From Verrucomicrobiales bacterium (GTDB lineage: Bacteria; Verrucomicrobiota; Verrucomicrobiia; Verrucomicrobiales; DEV007): a stretch of 64,000 nt of DNA. This document shows positions 49,946 through 61,630 of this stretch, piece after piece. The stretch covers positions 1 through 64,000 of the forward strand of contig JAEUHI010000071.1 of assembly GCA_016795385.1 (NCBI GenBank), read 5' to 3'. Each line of letters opens with the position of its first letter. Positions within the stretch are counted from its first letter, which is position 1. The notes under the pieces are model-generated. The model was not told where the DNA came from, searched no databases, and saw only the letters and a program-made list of their open reading frames with translations. The translations under genes were made by a program, and so were the position numbers.

Positions 49946-50746
49946 TCAGAAGCTGACGCTGAGAGCGACACCGCCGTGGAGGACGTCGGACTGGGGAGCG
50001 ACCGCGCCGACCGCGCCATCGACGACCCAGGTATCGGGTGCACCGAGATAGCCGATGTAGGGCGTGAGCGTGGTGCGGCAATTCAGGCTGATGGGCAGAG
50101 AGGCGGTGGCGTAGTAGTGGTTCCAGCCACTGGGTCCCCAGTATCCGTCGGAGTAAGCGACGCCGGCACCGAGCACGAGGGAGATGTCGTCGGTAAGGGA
50201 GAAGGCTTTCTCGGCGCCCAGCTGGTGGAACCAACCTTCGGGAGCGGAGTTGCCGGCACCGAAGGCGTAATCGAGGGAGTATTTCAGATCGATGAAGCCG
50301 AGGCTGCGGGAAATGCCGAGGTTCGCTTCACCGTATCCGCCGAAGGGGGCGATGTTGCTGCGGAACTCGGGGAAGGTGTAGTGGGTGTAGCCAAGATCGA
50401 CATCGAAGCCGGCGAAGGTTCCAAGAGCGGCACTGACGTAGAGATTGATCTCGTCGTATCCGGCACCGAAAGCACTGTCGTTGATCCCGTTGAGATACCA
50501 GGCACCGACGGTCACCGGAATGGCGAGTCCGTCAAAGGTGTAGTTCACATCGGTCCAGACGCTGTCACCGGCGAAGACGATGCCTTTGAAAATGTAATCG
50601 GTCTCGTATCCAACGCTGATTTCGCCGCCGAGATCCACGCACTCTTCGATCGGAGTCTTGTCGACAGGAGCTTTACCCCAATCGCCGGCTTGGAGACCGA
50701 GGGTGGCGAGAGCCGAGAAGGAGAGAAGAGTGAATAACGATTTCAT
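49946..50746 (-). CDS. Outer-membrane beta-barrel protein (TorF-like)
   Basis: 266 residues from the ATG at 50746, where a signal peptide starts (M-K-S-L-F-T-L-L-S-F-S-A-L-A-T-L-G-L-Q-A). Alternating strands rich in Gly/Tyr/Asp follow (V-G-Y-E-T-D-Y-I-F-K-G-I-V-F, D-V-D-L-G-Y-T-H-Y-T-F). The last strand ends A-L-S-V-S-F with terminal Phe. The E-I-S-V-G-Y-E-T-D-Y-I-F-K-G start of the barrel is the pattern of the TorF/Gcw-type putative porin family (first strands with Y-x-F-R/K-G). Substrate unknown. Upstream are two direct 12-bp repeats; downstream is a strong terminator. Confidence 0.78.
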   Translation of the reverse strand: MKSLFTLLSFSALATLGLQAGDWGKAPVDKTPIEECVDLGGEISVGYETDYIFKGIVFAGDSVWTDVNYTFDGLAIPVTVGAWYLNGINDSAFGAGYDEINLYVSAALGTFAGFDVDLGYTHYTFPEFRSNIAPFGGYGEANLGISRSLGFIDLKYSLDYAFGAGNSAPEGWFHQLGAEKAFSLTDDISLVLGAGVAYSDGYWGPSGWNHYYATASLPISLNCRTTLTPYIGYLGAPDTWVVDGAVGAVAPQSDVLHGGVALSVSF

Positions 50747-50827
50747 GAGTAGGGATCTGAAACAGAAGCGGTGGTCATCGAGTGCGGATGGGGCCGGACC
50801 GGCAAATCCCCACAAGATTCGGCAGAA

Positions 50828-50860
50828 TAAAGGGACTTTCCCGGTTCGTAAAGGGACTTT
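50828..50860. promoter_or_regulatory. Two direct 12-bp repeats 21 bp apart upstream of the barrel gene
   Basis: TAAAGGGACTTT occurs at 50828-50839 and again at 50849-50860, start to start 21 bp, two helical turns. Each copy is itself partly symmetric (AAAG...CTTT). They lie 82-114 bp upstream of the barrel start on the minus strand and inside the 140-bp spacer after ychF, the right place for a tandem activator or repressor site. Confidence 0.55.
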
Positions 50861-50886
50861 TTGGCGCGCTCCGGGGCGCGATCTCA

Positions 50887-52002
50887 TCAGACATTGAAGC
50901 GGAATTCGACGACGTCGCCGTCTTTCATCACGTATTCCTTGCCCTCGATGCGGAGTTTGCCTGCCTCGCGGGCCTTGGCATGGGAGCCGAGGGCGATCAG
51001 GTCCTCGTAATGAACGACTTCGGCAGCGATGAAACCCCGCTCGAAGTCACCGTGGATGACGCCGGCGGCTCCCGGTGCTTTCGTGCCCTCGGTGATGGTC
51101 CAGGCGCGGGTTTCTTTTTCTCCGGTGGTGAGGTAGGTGCGCAAGCCGAGGAGGTGGTAGACGGCGCGGATCAGGGCGGAGACGCCGGAGTCTTTCACGC
51201 CCATGTCGGCAAGGAATTCCGCTGCTTCTTCTGGGGAAAGGTCGATCATTTCCTCCTCGATGCGGGCGGAGATGACGACGGCCTCGGCCCCGAAGGTGGA
51301 GGCGGCGTAGTCGCGCACCTGTTTCACCATGGGGTGCCCGTCGGGATTCGCCGTGGCTGAACCGAGCTCTCCCTCGGCGACGTTGCAGGCGAAGATGGTC
51401 TTCTTCGAGGAAAGGAGGAAAAACTCGCGCAGCGTCTTCTTCTCCTCATCGGACACCGGCAGGGTCAACGCGGGGAGCCCTTGGTTCAGGTGGGGCATGA
51501 GTTTGTCGATGAGGTCGACCTCGCGCTTCGACTCGGCGTCGCCGGTCTTGGCCTTTTTCTCGCGCGAGGCGCGCCGCTTCTCCAACGTCGCCATGTCGGC
51601 GAGGATGAGCTCGGCGTTGATGATCTCGATGTCACGGAGGGGATTCACCGAGCCGAGTTCGTGGATGATGTCGTCGTTCTCAAAACAACGCACGACCTGC
51701 ACGATGGCGTCGACCTCGCGGATGTTGGCGAGGAATTTGTTCCCGAGACCGGCTCCGGTGGAGGCGCCCTCGACGAGGCCGGCGATGTCGACGAATTCGA
51801 TCGCGGCGGGGATGATCTTCGTCGATCCGCTCAGTTTCGAGAGCGCGTCGAGACGTTCGTCGGGCACGGTGACGACGCCCACATTGGGATCGATCGTGCA
51901 AAAAGGATAGTTGGCCGCCTCCGCCTTGCGGGTGCGGGTGACGGCGTTGAAAAGGGTGGATTTGCCCACGTTGGGGAGTCCGACGATGCCTGCTTGTAAC
52001 AT
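50887..52002 (-). CDS. ychF: Redox-regulated P-loop ATPase YchF
   Basis: 371 residues. Obg-related translation-associated ATPase. P-loop G-L-P-N-V-G-K-S-T (residues 8-16), Y-P-F-C-T-I-D-P-N-V-G, G3 D-I-A-G-L-V-E-G-A and, in place of the GTPase N-K-x-D, the family's N-V-A-E motif that gives ATP preference. A coiled-coil insertion (A-T-L-E-K-R-R-A-S-R-E-K-K-A-K) and C-terminal TGS domain (ending V-V-E-F-R-F-N-V) complete the standard YchF layout. The length is normal. It stands before the barrel gene on the same strand but 140 bp away. Confidence 0.97.
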   Translation of the reverse strand: MLQAGIVGLPNVGKSTLFNAVTRTRKAEAANYPFCTIDPNVGVVTVPDERLDALSKLSGSTKIIPAAIEFVDIAGLVEGASTGAGLGNKFLANIREVDAIVQVVRCFENDDIIHELGSVNPLRDIEIINAELILADMATLEKRRASREKKAKTGDAESKREVDLIDKLMPHLNQGLPALTLPVSDEEKKTLREFFLLSSKKTIFACNVAEGELGSATANPDGHPMVKQVRDYAASTFGAEAVVISARIEEEMIDLSPEEAAEFLADMGVKDSGVSALIRAVYHLLGLRTYLTTGEKETRAWTITEGTKAPGAAGVIHGDFERGFIAAEVVHYEDLIALGSHAKAREAGKLRIEGKEYVMKDGDVVEFRFNV

Positions 52003-52163
52003 GATGCGCGGATTGTAGCACGGATCGGCGAATCGGCAGGGAAATGTTCGGGAGGGGGGCGGCGGTCGAGGGACATGGCGCGGATGCGGAGGAGAGGGGC
52101 TGTAAGAAAACGAGCATCCGGGTCATTCTCAGGTGTTATCCGGGCTCCGGCCGATCCAGACTC

Positions 52164-55325
<3,162 letters not shown>

Positions 55326-55343
55326 TCCAGCCCTCCTTTTGCC

Positions 55344-56828
55344 ATGAGCACTCTCCGCGATCTCCTTTCCACCCGACCCGACGGGCGGGCCATCCAGGAC
55401 CTCCTCAACCGCCGCCTCTTCCTCCAGCGCGGAGGCACCGCCCTCGGCACGGCCGCTTTGGCGGGTTTGTTAGGGCAAGAGGCCGCCGCCGCGCCCGCGA
55501 AGGCCGGCGCGGGCCTGCCGGGGTTTCCGCAACATCCGGCAAAGGCAAAGCGTGTCATCTACCTCTTCCAATCCGGAGCGCCCTCGCAGATGGATCTCTT
55601 CGATCCCAAGCCGCAAATGAAGGCTCAGTTCGGCAAGGACCTGCCCGAGTCGATCCGCCAGGGCCAGCGGCTCACGACGATGACTTCCGGGCAGAAGAGC
55701 TTCCCCGTCGCTCCGAGTCTTTTCCAATTCGCCCAACACGGCGAGAGCGGAGCCTGGATGAGCGATTTGTTGCCGCACCTCTCCGGGATCGCCGATGATC
55801 TCTGTTTCATCCGCTCGATGCACACGGAGGCGATCAATCACGATCCCGCGATCACCTTCTGCCAGACGGGCCACCAGCTCGCGGGACGCCCCAGCATCGG
55901 GGCGTGGCTCAGCTACGGGCTCGGCACCGACAACGCCGACCTGCCCGCCTACGTCGTCCTCACTTCCTTCGGCACGGGCCGTCGCGACGACCAGCCGCTC
56001 TACGACCGGCTCTGGTCCGCCGGCTTTCTGCCGACCCAGCATCAGGGGGTGAAATTCCGCAACATCGGCGATCCCGTGCTTTATCTCTCCGATCCCGCCG
56101 GGATGAGCCGCGGAATGCGCCGTGGCATGCTCGATGAACTCGCCACGCTGAACCGTCGTGATCAGGAGCGCTTCGGCGATCCGGAGATCGAGGCGCGTAT
56201 CTCGCAATATGAGATGGCCTTCCGCATGCAGAGCAGCGTGCCGGACCTGACCGACTTGTCGGGGGAATCCGAGGCGACGCTCGCGATGTATGGTCCGGAA
56301 GTGAAGACGCCCGGCACTTACGCGGCGAACTGTCTCCTCGCCCGCCGCCTCGCCGAGCGCGACGTGCGCTGCATCCAGCTTTTCCACATGGGCTGGGATC
56401 ATCATGGCGGCCTCCCGAACGCGATCAGGGGTCAATGCCGCGACACCGACCAGCCCACCGCCGCCCTCATCTCCGATCTGAAACAACGGGGCCTCCTCGA
56501 CGACACCCTCATCGTCTGGGGCGGCGAATTCGGCCGCACGATTTACTCCCAGGGTGCCCTCACCGAGACCAATTACGGCCGCGACCACCATCCGCGCTGT
56601 TTCACCGTCTTCCTCGCCGGGGCCGGCATCAAGCCGGGCATGACTCTCGGAGAGACCGACGACTACTGCTACAACATCGTCAGCGACCCCGTCCACGTCC
56701 ACGATCTCAACGCCACGATTCTGCACTTGTTAGGCGTCGATCACCGGAAGCTCACTTACCGCTTCCAGGGGCGTGATTTCCGCCTCACCGACATCCACGG
56801 GGAGCTCGTGGAGAAGATCGTGGCGTAG
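55344..56828 (+). CDS. DUF1501 protein (alkaline-phosphatase-superfamily fold), partner of the PSCyt protein
   Basis: 494 residues. A twin-arginine-like start (N-R-R-L-F-L-Q-R-G-G) is followed by A-A-L-A-G-L-L-G. DUF1501 landmarks: V-I-Y-L-F-Q-S-G-A-P-S-Q-M-D-L-F-D-P-K, S-M-H-T-E-A-I-N-H-D-P-A, W-D-H-H-G-G-L-P and W-G-G-E-F-G-R-T. The His/Asp clusters suggest metal binding as in sulfatases and phosphatases, to which DUF1501 is distantly related. It is translationally close to the PSCyt gene (18 bp) and surely co-transcribed. Confidence 0.94.
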   Translation: MSTLRDLLSTRPDGRAIQDLLNRRLFLQRGGTALGTAALAGLLGQEAAAAPAKAGAGLPGFPQHPAKAKRVIYLFQSGAPSQMDLFDPKPQMKAQFGKDLPESIRQGQRLTTMTSGQKSFPVAPSLFQFAQHGESGAWMSDLLPHLSGIADDLCFIRSMHTEAINHDPAITFCQTGHQLAGRPSIGAWLSYGLGTDNADLPAYVVLTSFGTGRRDDQPLYDRLWSAGFLPTQHQGVKFRNIGDPVLYLSDPAGMSRGMRRGMLDELATLNRRDQERFGDPEIEARISQYEMAFRMQSSVPDLTDLSGESEATLAMYGPEVKTPGTYAANCLLARRLAERDVRCIQLFHMGWDHHGGLPNAIRGQCRDTDQPTAALISDLKQRGLLDDTLIVWGGEFGRTIYSQGALTETNYGRDHHPRCFTVFLAGAGIKPGMTLGETDDYCYNIVSDPVHVHDLNATILHLLGVDHRKLTYRFQGRDFRLTDIHGELVEKIVA

Positions 56829-56834
56829 GAATAT

Positions 56835-57449
56835 CTACCTTCCGACGAAGGTCACATACCTCCAGAGATCACCGTAGCCCCGCCCGATCCGGCGCACCAC
56901 GGCCTCAAATCCCGCATCGAGCTGGGCGAGGATCTGGCCTTCCATGCGGACGTGGTTCACCCCCATCCATTTGCGGAACCAGGTCCAGCGGGTCTCGTGA
57001 AAGTCGACCACGGCGATGACGCCGCCTTCGCCCAGATCCCGGCGGCAAAGGGCGATGACCTCGTCGAAACCGGGATTGATCATCGAAAGCGCGTAGCTGA
57101 TGACGATGAGGTCGAACTTTCCGTCTTCTCCCGACACTGGTCCATCGTAGGGACGGTGCAGCAGATCGATTCGATCCGCGTAAGGCGCGGTCTTCGCACG
57201 GGCGCGGTCGAGCATGTCGGAGGAAAGGTCGAGCCCGGTGATCCGCGCGGAGGGGAACGCTTCCGCGAGGGACACGAGGTTTTTCCCCGTGCCGCAACCG
57301 ATTTCAAGGATACGGGCGGGAGCTTCGATTTGACCGGCGACCGTCTCGACCAGACCGCGTCGGCCGAAGAGGAAAGCCCAGCGCGTCAGGTCGTAGAATT
57401 TCGCGTGCCAGCGGTAGTAGCCCCGGAGCGAATCAGCGTTGCGGCTCAT
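56835..57449 (-). CDS. btaB: BtaB-like SAM-dependent N-methyltransferase
   Basis: 204 residues. Class I methyltransferase with motif I I-L-E-I-G-C-G-T-G-K-N (about residues 47-57) and post-I acidic loop T-G-L-D-L-S. The beginning (Y-Y-R-W-H-A-K-F-Y-D-L-T-R-W-A-F-L-F-G-R) is the pattern of BtaB. That enzyme methylates the amino group of diacylglyceryl-homoserine three times to give the betaine lipid DGTS. It overlaps the BtaA gene by 4 bp (57446-57449) and is downstream of it, the order and coupling expected for the two-step pathway. It converges on DUF1501 with 6 bp between stops. Confidence 0.83.
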   Translation of the reverse strand: MSRNADSLRGYYRWHAKFYDLTRWAFLFGRRGLVETVAGQIEAPARILEIGCGTGKNLVSLAEAFPSARITGLDLSSDMLDRARAKTAPYADRIDLLHRPYDGPVSGEDGKFDLIVISYALSMINPGFDEVIALCRRDLGEGGVIAVVDFHETRWTWFRKWMGVNHVRMEGQILAQLDAGFEAVVRRIGRGYGDLWRYVTFVGR

Positions 57450-58630
57450 GCGCGGACGTGGGCGAAGAGGGTGCAGCCGTAGGTGCCGACACGGTCCAGT
57501 CGGTGAAGTGACAGGGTTCGGTCCGGGGCGATGAGGTCAAACCGCTCGCGCGCGAAGGCCGGGATGAAATCGATCTCAGGGCTGGCCGATCGCATCAGGA
57601 TCGCGGTGCCGGGTCGGCTGTTTTCGAGAATCAGCCGCCACTCTTCGGCGAGCGCTTCGGGGCGATGGGCCGCCATCCAATCCTGGTGATCGAGGAGGAC
57701 GTAGTGCGAGTAAGCGGCGGGATGCTCGCGGAGGAAATTCGCGATCGTCGTGCTGTGCGTCTTGATCCGGTCGAGACGGTCGCGGAGGACGGGCTGGTGC
57801 TCCTCGCGGAGGTAGTTCGGACAACATTCGCGCGTGTAACGGCCGCGGATGTAGACCTGCCAGAAATAGTTTTCCCAGAAGGGGATCTCGGTGAAGACGT
57901 GTTCGAGCTTCGCCTGGAGGAATCCGGGGATGCCTCCGTCGAAGTTTTGCTCGATCAGGCGGATCTGGGCGCGGGGCACTCCGAGCATCGCCATCGAGAC
58001 GGGCTGTCGCAGGAGCCAGCGGACCAGCTTCGTCCAGAGGATGGGGCGCACCGCTTCATAAATGGCGCGTTGTTCCTCGATCGACTTCGCTTCGAGGATC
58101 GCGGCGGCACTTTCGCGCAGTTTCCCACGCCCGCTCGTGAAGGTCTTCAGCGCGATCCACGCCATCTGCCCGGCAGTGCCGCGGTAGTAGAACGAGGGAT
58201 TCAGCGGCGAACTCTTGAAGTAATAATGCTTCTCCTTCCAGTAGCGGTTCGCATAGGGGGGCAGCAGATCTGACAGTTCCTTCCGGAGGCCTTTGAAGTC
58301 GGGATGGGTTCCTTCGCCGAAGAGCGCGAAAAGATCTTCGTGGCGATCGCGTCGGATCATCGCCGACTTGAGCTGGAGCAGCGCGTTTTGCCGCGGGTTC
58401 ATGTCGACCGCGTGGATCTCCGCGGGATCATCGAGCAGGTAATCGAGCGCGTTGCACCCGGCGCTGGTGATCATGACGACGCGGCTGTCACGATCGAGCG
58501 CCATCAGCTCGCGGTCGATGCGCGGATCCTCCCAGCAGGCGTTGTAGACGAGGTTGCCCCCGTGGACTCGTTGAAAGGTCGCGTCCTGGGCGCGGTGATG
58601 GATCCTGGTGGGTGCGGCGGTCTCCGGCAT
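57446..58630 (-). CDS. btaA: BtaA-like (DUF3419) 3-amino-3-carboxypropyl transferase
   Basis: 394 residues, soluble. DUF3419/BtaA features: Y-N-A-C-W-E-D-P-R-I-D (about residue 32), I-T-S-A-G-C-N-A-L-D-Y-L-L and I-H-A-V-D-M-N-P-R-Q, which form a SAM-binding site, and a second conserved region near A-S-P-E-I-D-F-I-P. BtaA moves the aminocarboxypropyl group of SAM to diacylglycerol, giving diacylglyceryl-homoserine. With BtaB next door the pair predicts phosphorus-free betaine lipids replacing phospholipids, usually under phosphate limitation; no Pho box was identified by eye. Confidence 0.87.
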   Translation of the reverse strand: MPETAAPTRIHHRAQDATFQRVHGGNLVYNACWEDPRIDRELMALDRDSRVVMITSAGCNALDYLLDDPAEIHAVDMNPRQNALLQLKSAMIRRDRHEDLFALFGEGTHPDFKGLRKELSDLLPPYANRYWKEKHYYFKSSPLNPSFYYRGTAGQMAWIALKTFTSGRGKLRESAAAILEAKSIEEQRAIYEAVRPILWTKLVRWLLRQPVSMAMLGVPRAQIRLIEQNFDGGIPGFLQAKLEHVFTEIPFWENYFWQVYIRGRYTRECCPNYLREEHQPVLRDRLDRIKTHSTTIANFLREHPAAYSHYVLLDHQDWMAAHRPEALAEEWRLILENSRPGTAILMRSASPEIDFIPAFARERFDLIAPDRTLSLHRLDRVGTYGCTLFAHVRA

Positions 58631-58727
58631 ACGCCGAAGGAGCGTCAGGAAGACGCGATTTTCATGTCCCGTGTGGTGACGAAAGCGTCAGGTTGGGACG
58701 GGAAGAGCGGAGATCGCCGTTGCCGGA

Positions 58728-59261
58728 TCAACGCTTCTTTCGATTGCCGCCGTCACCGCCGCCACCTCCACCGTTGCCGGAGCGTTGCGGAGCATTTGCA
58801 CCGCGGGGGGACGGAGGAGCCGAGGGATACACGCCGGCCCGGGGATTGGAGTAGACCTGGCCTTGGGAAGATCCGCCGCGCCCGCTCGAGGGTTTGGCGG
58901 CGTTGCCGCGACCTTGGTTGGGGCGCGAACTTCCCGCGGAGCCGCCTCCTTCACGAGGTCCGTAGTAGGGACCACTGGGCCGGGCACCGCCTCCCTCGCG
59001 GGGATAATTGTATCCGCCGCCACGGCTGTTGTGGTAGGCGTAGCGGCCGTAGTAGGGATCGCGGAAGCGGTAATACTGGTTCCGGTAGTAGTAGCCGGAG
59101 GAATAGTATGCCCCGGGAGGTGGCCCGTAGTAGCCGCTGTAGCCCCCGTAGTAGTTGCCGCGATACCCCTGGTAGTAGGGGTCGGAATAACACGAGGAAA
59201 AGCACGCGGCCGTGACAAAGAGGCCGACGACGAGGGCGAGTCTGAGGAGGAAGGATTTCAC
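58728..59261 (-). CDS. Exported Tyr/Gly-rich low-complexity protein
   Basis: 177 residues from a GTG at 59261. I chose this start because V-K-S-F-L-L-R-L-A-L-V-V-G-L-F-V-T-A-A is a signal sequence; the frame further upstream lies inside the nuclease gene. After the C-F-S-S-C region, possibly a lipidated Cys, come Y-Y-G-G-Y-x-G-Y-Y-type repeats over about 80 residues and then Gly/Ser/Pro/Arg-rich sequence ending G-G-N-R-K-K-R. Tyr/Gly-rich exported proteins of this kind often coat surfaces, but no family is recognised. Confidence 0.65.
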   Translation of the reverse strand: MKSFLLRLALVVGLFVTAACFSSCYSDPYYQGYRGNYYGGYSGYYGPPPGAYYSSGYYYRNQYYRFRDPYYGRYAYHNSRGGGYNYPREGGGARPSGPYYGPREGGGSAGSSRPNQGRGNAAKPSSGRGGSSQGQVYSNPRAGVYPSAPPSPRGANAPQRSGNGGGGGGDGGNRKKR

Positions 59262-59293
59262 GGGGGCAATCAAATCAAAAAAGAGCGGTTTCT

Positions 59294-61510
59294 TCAATCT
59301 CTCTTTTGGGTCGAGCCGGACGAATTCGTAGAATCGGGCGGGAGGGCGGAAAGTCGTTTCTCCTGGATTTTCAGCAGAAGGGCGGCGGTGGCCCGGGCGT
59401 CGCAGAGGGCGCGGTGATGGGATTCGAGAGGGATGCCGAAGTGGGTGCTGAGGGCGTGGAGGCCATACGATTTCAGCCCGGGAAAATGCCGCTTCGTCTC
59501 CACGACGGTGCAAAGGACCGGACCGGCGAGGCGTTTCCCGACACGCTCGAATTCGGCCTTGAGAATGCCGTGGTCGAATTTCGCACGATGGGCGACAAAA
59601 ACGGCGTCGCCGAGGAAGTCGTACAATTCGTCGGCGATGGCGGCGAAGTCCGGAGCGTTCGCGACCATTTCGTCGGTGATGCCGGTGAGCTGGACGATGA
59701 AGGAGGGGATGCGGCGCCCCGGACGGACGAGGCTCGACCACTCGGCGACGATGCGGCCGTCGCGCACTTTCACGGCACCGATTTCGGTGATGCGCTGGGT
59801 GGCGGGATCGCTGCCGGTCGTTTCGAGATCGACGACGACGTATTCCTGACCCGGGTCGACCGTCCATCGCACATTGGCCACGCCGACCTCGAAGCCGGCG
59901 CGCTTGAGACGCTCGATCTGCACGAGCTGCTGGCGTCGGATCTGGTCTCCCTCGGTTTTGATCTCGAGAAAGCGGAGCTGATCCTTTTCAATCACGATCA
60001 AGTCGGGGAAGCCGCTGCGCTGGTGCCGGAAATCGCGGGCGAGGGCTTCGAGGACGATGGCGATCGCTCCGCCAGGGGCGAGGGCAACAAGAGATCGGGT
60101 CGATGCCTGGAGCCGGTCATCCCATGCGACGAGGGAATTCGGTGTCGTTTGTTGCGTTTCCCAAACGGTGTCGATGAAGGCCAGGGCGGCAGCGGGATCG
60201 TCGAGCAGTGCGAAGCGTTCACGGATCGTCTCCGCATGGCGGTCGAAGAAGGTGCCGTTGGCGAGATCCCGCGGCGTGAAATCGAAGGGGTCGTGCAGCG
60301 AAGCGAGCTCGGGGCCGAAGAGGAGATCCCAGAAGAGCAGACCGAACAGCTGCGTCCAGATCCGGTTTTCGACATGGGCGGCCTCGGCACCGTCGCGACG
60401 GAGCCGGGCGACGGCGGAGGCTTCGGGACGATCGCGTCCGGATTCGTCGAGACAAAGAAAGGGGGCGGAACGAAGGAGGGCGGTGAGGCGTCCCTGCTTT
60501 TTCTTGTGGAATTTCCGCTCGAGAAAATCCTCGGCAAAAAGCAATTCGGCATCGCACGAAGGATCATCGATGAGGCGGCGCAACATGGTCTCGGCTTCTT
60601 CGCGCCGATCGGCGGCGAAGAGGAGCCGCACGGTGCGCTCGGTGGCGGGATACTGGTCGGATCGAGCGTAGACATCGAGAGCCTCCGCGGTCAGGCTCTC
60701 GCGCTCGAGGAGGCGCCCGAGCCGCGCGAGGGCGCGATGCCGCATCGTCGCGACCTCGGGATCATCGACGATCGGCCAAGTATCGATCCCGGCGTGCAGG
60801 GCCACGGCTTTTCCCGGCCCGCAGGCCTCGATCTCATCAAGACAGCGGGAGTAATGGAAGCAGGCCCGTGCGACGTCGCCCGAGCGGAAGCGCGCCTGGA
60901 AATCGCTGCGGAAAGAGGCGGTGCGGACCCGCCCCAGATCGCGTAGTGCGAAAGTGGTGAGATCGCGATGGAGGCTGCCAAAATAAAGGTAGAGCAGGTA
61001 GGAGACTTCCTCGTCGCGCTGTTGGGCCAGATACCGGTTGCGTTGCTCGTCGGGAAAGACGGCCTCGAAGGAGACCGTGTCGAGGACGTGCGCGATGAGT
61101 TCCTGTTTCCTGGCGGAGGAGAGCCGGATCTTTTCCCGGCCGGGATCTTCGGCGGGAAATCGGCGCAGGATTTCGACGAGGCCGGTCCGGGGCATCAGCG
61201 AGAGCAGGCCCTCGAAGTCGCCAGGCGCGGGAGGCGCGAGAAAGCCGTGATCAAAGAGCTCTGACAAGGCGGCCTCCATCGCGATCTCGGGATAACGGAG
61301 ATGATCACGGTGAAAGAGCCGCCCCCGCCGGTTCACGATCCTGACATACAGACAACGGGCATGGAGGGAAAGAGACCGGTAGGAGGCGAGAAAGTCGCGG
61401 TGCCTCGGATCGAGGGCGTGATCGTAGCGAGCCGCGACGAAGCCGAGCATCTCCTCGAAATGATCGAGGTAGTAGCGGTCGGTCAAGACGATGGGGGAAG
61501 GTGCGCTCAC
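59294..61510 (-). CDS. FAN1-like VRR-NUC nuclease fused to a DnaQ-type exonuclease
   Basis: 738 residues. The N-terminal 330 residues match the FAN1 helical part (R-R-G-R-L-F-H-R-D-H-L-R-Y-P; later TPR-like helices). The VRR-NUC domain (about 465-545) has F-P-D-L-I-V with Asp (about 502) and E-I-K (about 514), the PD-(D/E)XK core. Unlike typical FAN1, the chain continues into a DEDDh exonuclease (about 555-720): V-V-D-L-E-T-T-G, H-R-A-K-F-D-H and H-H-R-A-L-C-D-A-R. FAN1 cuts branched DNA and crosslinks; the fused 3'-5' exonuclease could trim the ends. The cut polarity and whether both sites are active cannot be read from sequence. Confidence 0.87.
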   Translation of the reverse strand: MSAPSPIVLTDRYYLDHFEEMLGFVAARYDHALDPRHRDFLASYRSLSLHARCLYVRIVNRRGRLFHRDHLRYPEIAMEAALSELFDHGFLAPPAPGDFEGLLSLMPRTGLVEILRRFPAEDPGREKIRLSSARKQELIAHVLDTVSFEAVFPDEQRNRYLAQQRDEEVSYLLYLYFGSLHRDLTTFALRDLGRVRTASFRSDFQARFRSGDVARACFHYSRCLDEIEACGPGKAVALHAGIDTWPIVDDPEVATMRHRALARLGRLLERESLTAEALDVYARSDQYPATERTVRLLFAADRREEAETMLRRLIDDPSCDAELLFAEDFLERKFHKKKQGRLTALLRSAPFLCLDESGRDRPEASAVARLRRDGAEAAHVENRIWTQLFGLLFWDLLFGPELASLHDPFDFTPRDLANGTFFDRHAETIRERFALLDDPAAALAFIDTVWETQQTTPNSLVAWDDRLQASTRSLVALAPGGAIAIVLEALARDFRHQRSGFPDLIVIEKDQLRFLEIKTEGDQIRRQQLVQIERLKRAGFEVGVANVRWTVDPGQEYVVVDLETTGSDPATQRITEIGAVKVRDGRIVAEWSSLVRPGRRIPSFIVQLTGITDEMVANAPDFAAIADELYDFLGDAVFVAHRAKFDHGILKAEFERVGKRLAGPVLCTVVETKRHFPGLKSYGLHALSTHFGIPLESHHRALCDARATAALLLKIQEKRLSALPPDSTNSSGSTQKRD

Positions 61511-61630
61511 GGAAGTGCGAACCTGTCATGTTCACCGGAACATTTCCAGCCCGGATCCCGGATTTTTCCCGCGCAAAACGGCGATCCGAAAAAGCTCGCC
61601 GCGGGGTGGTGATCTGGTAATTTCGCGGCC

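Noticed and set aside
52044..52163. N-terminal extension of the PSCyt protein
   Set aside because: It would put 40 unconserved residues before a clear signal peptide and cross the ychF upstream region.
59262..59867. N-terminal extension of the Tyr/Gly-rich protein
   Set aside because: It lies in another frame inside the exonuclease domain of the FAN1-like gene; the signal sequence starts at the GTG at 59261.
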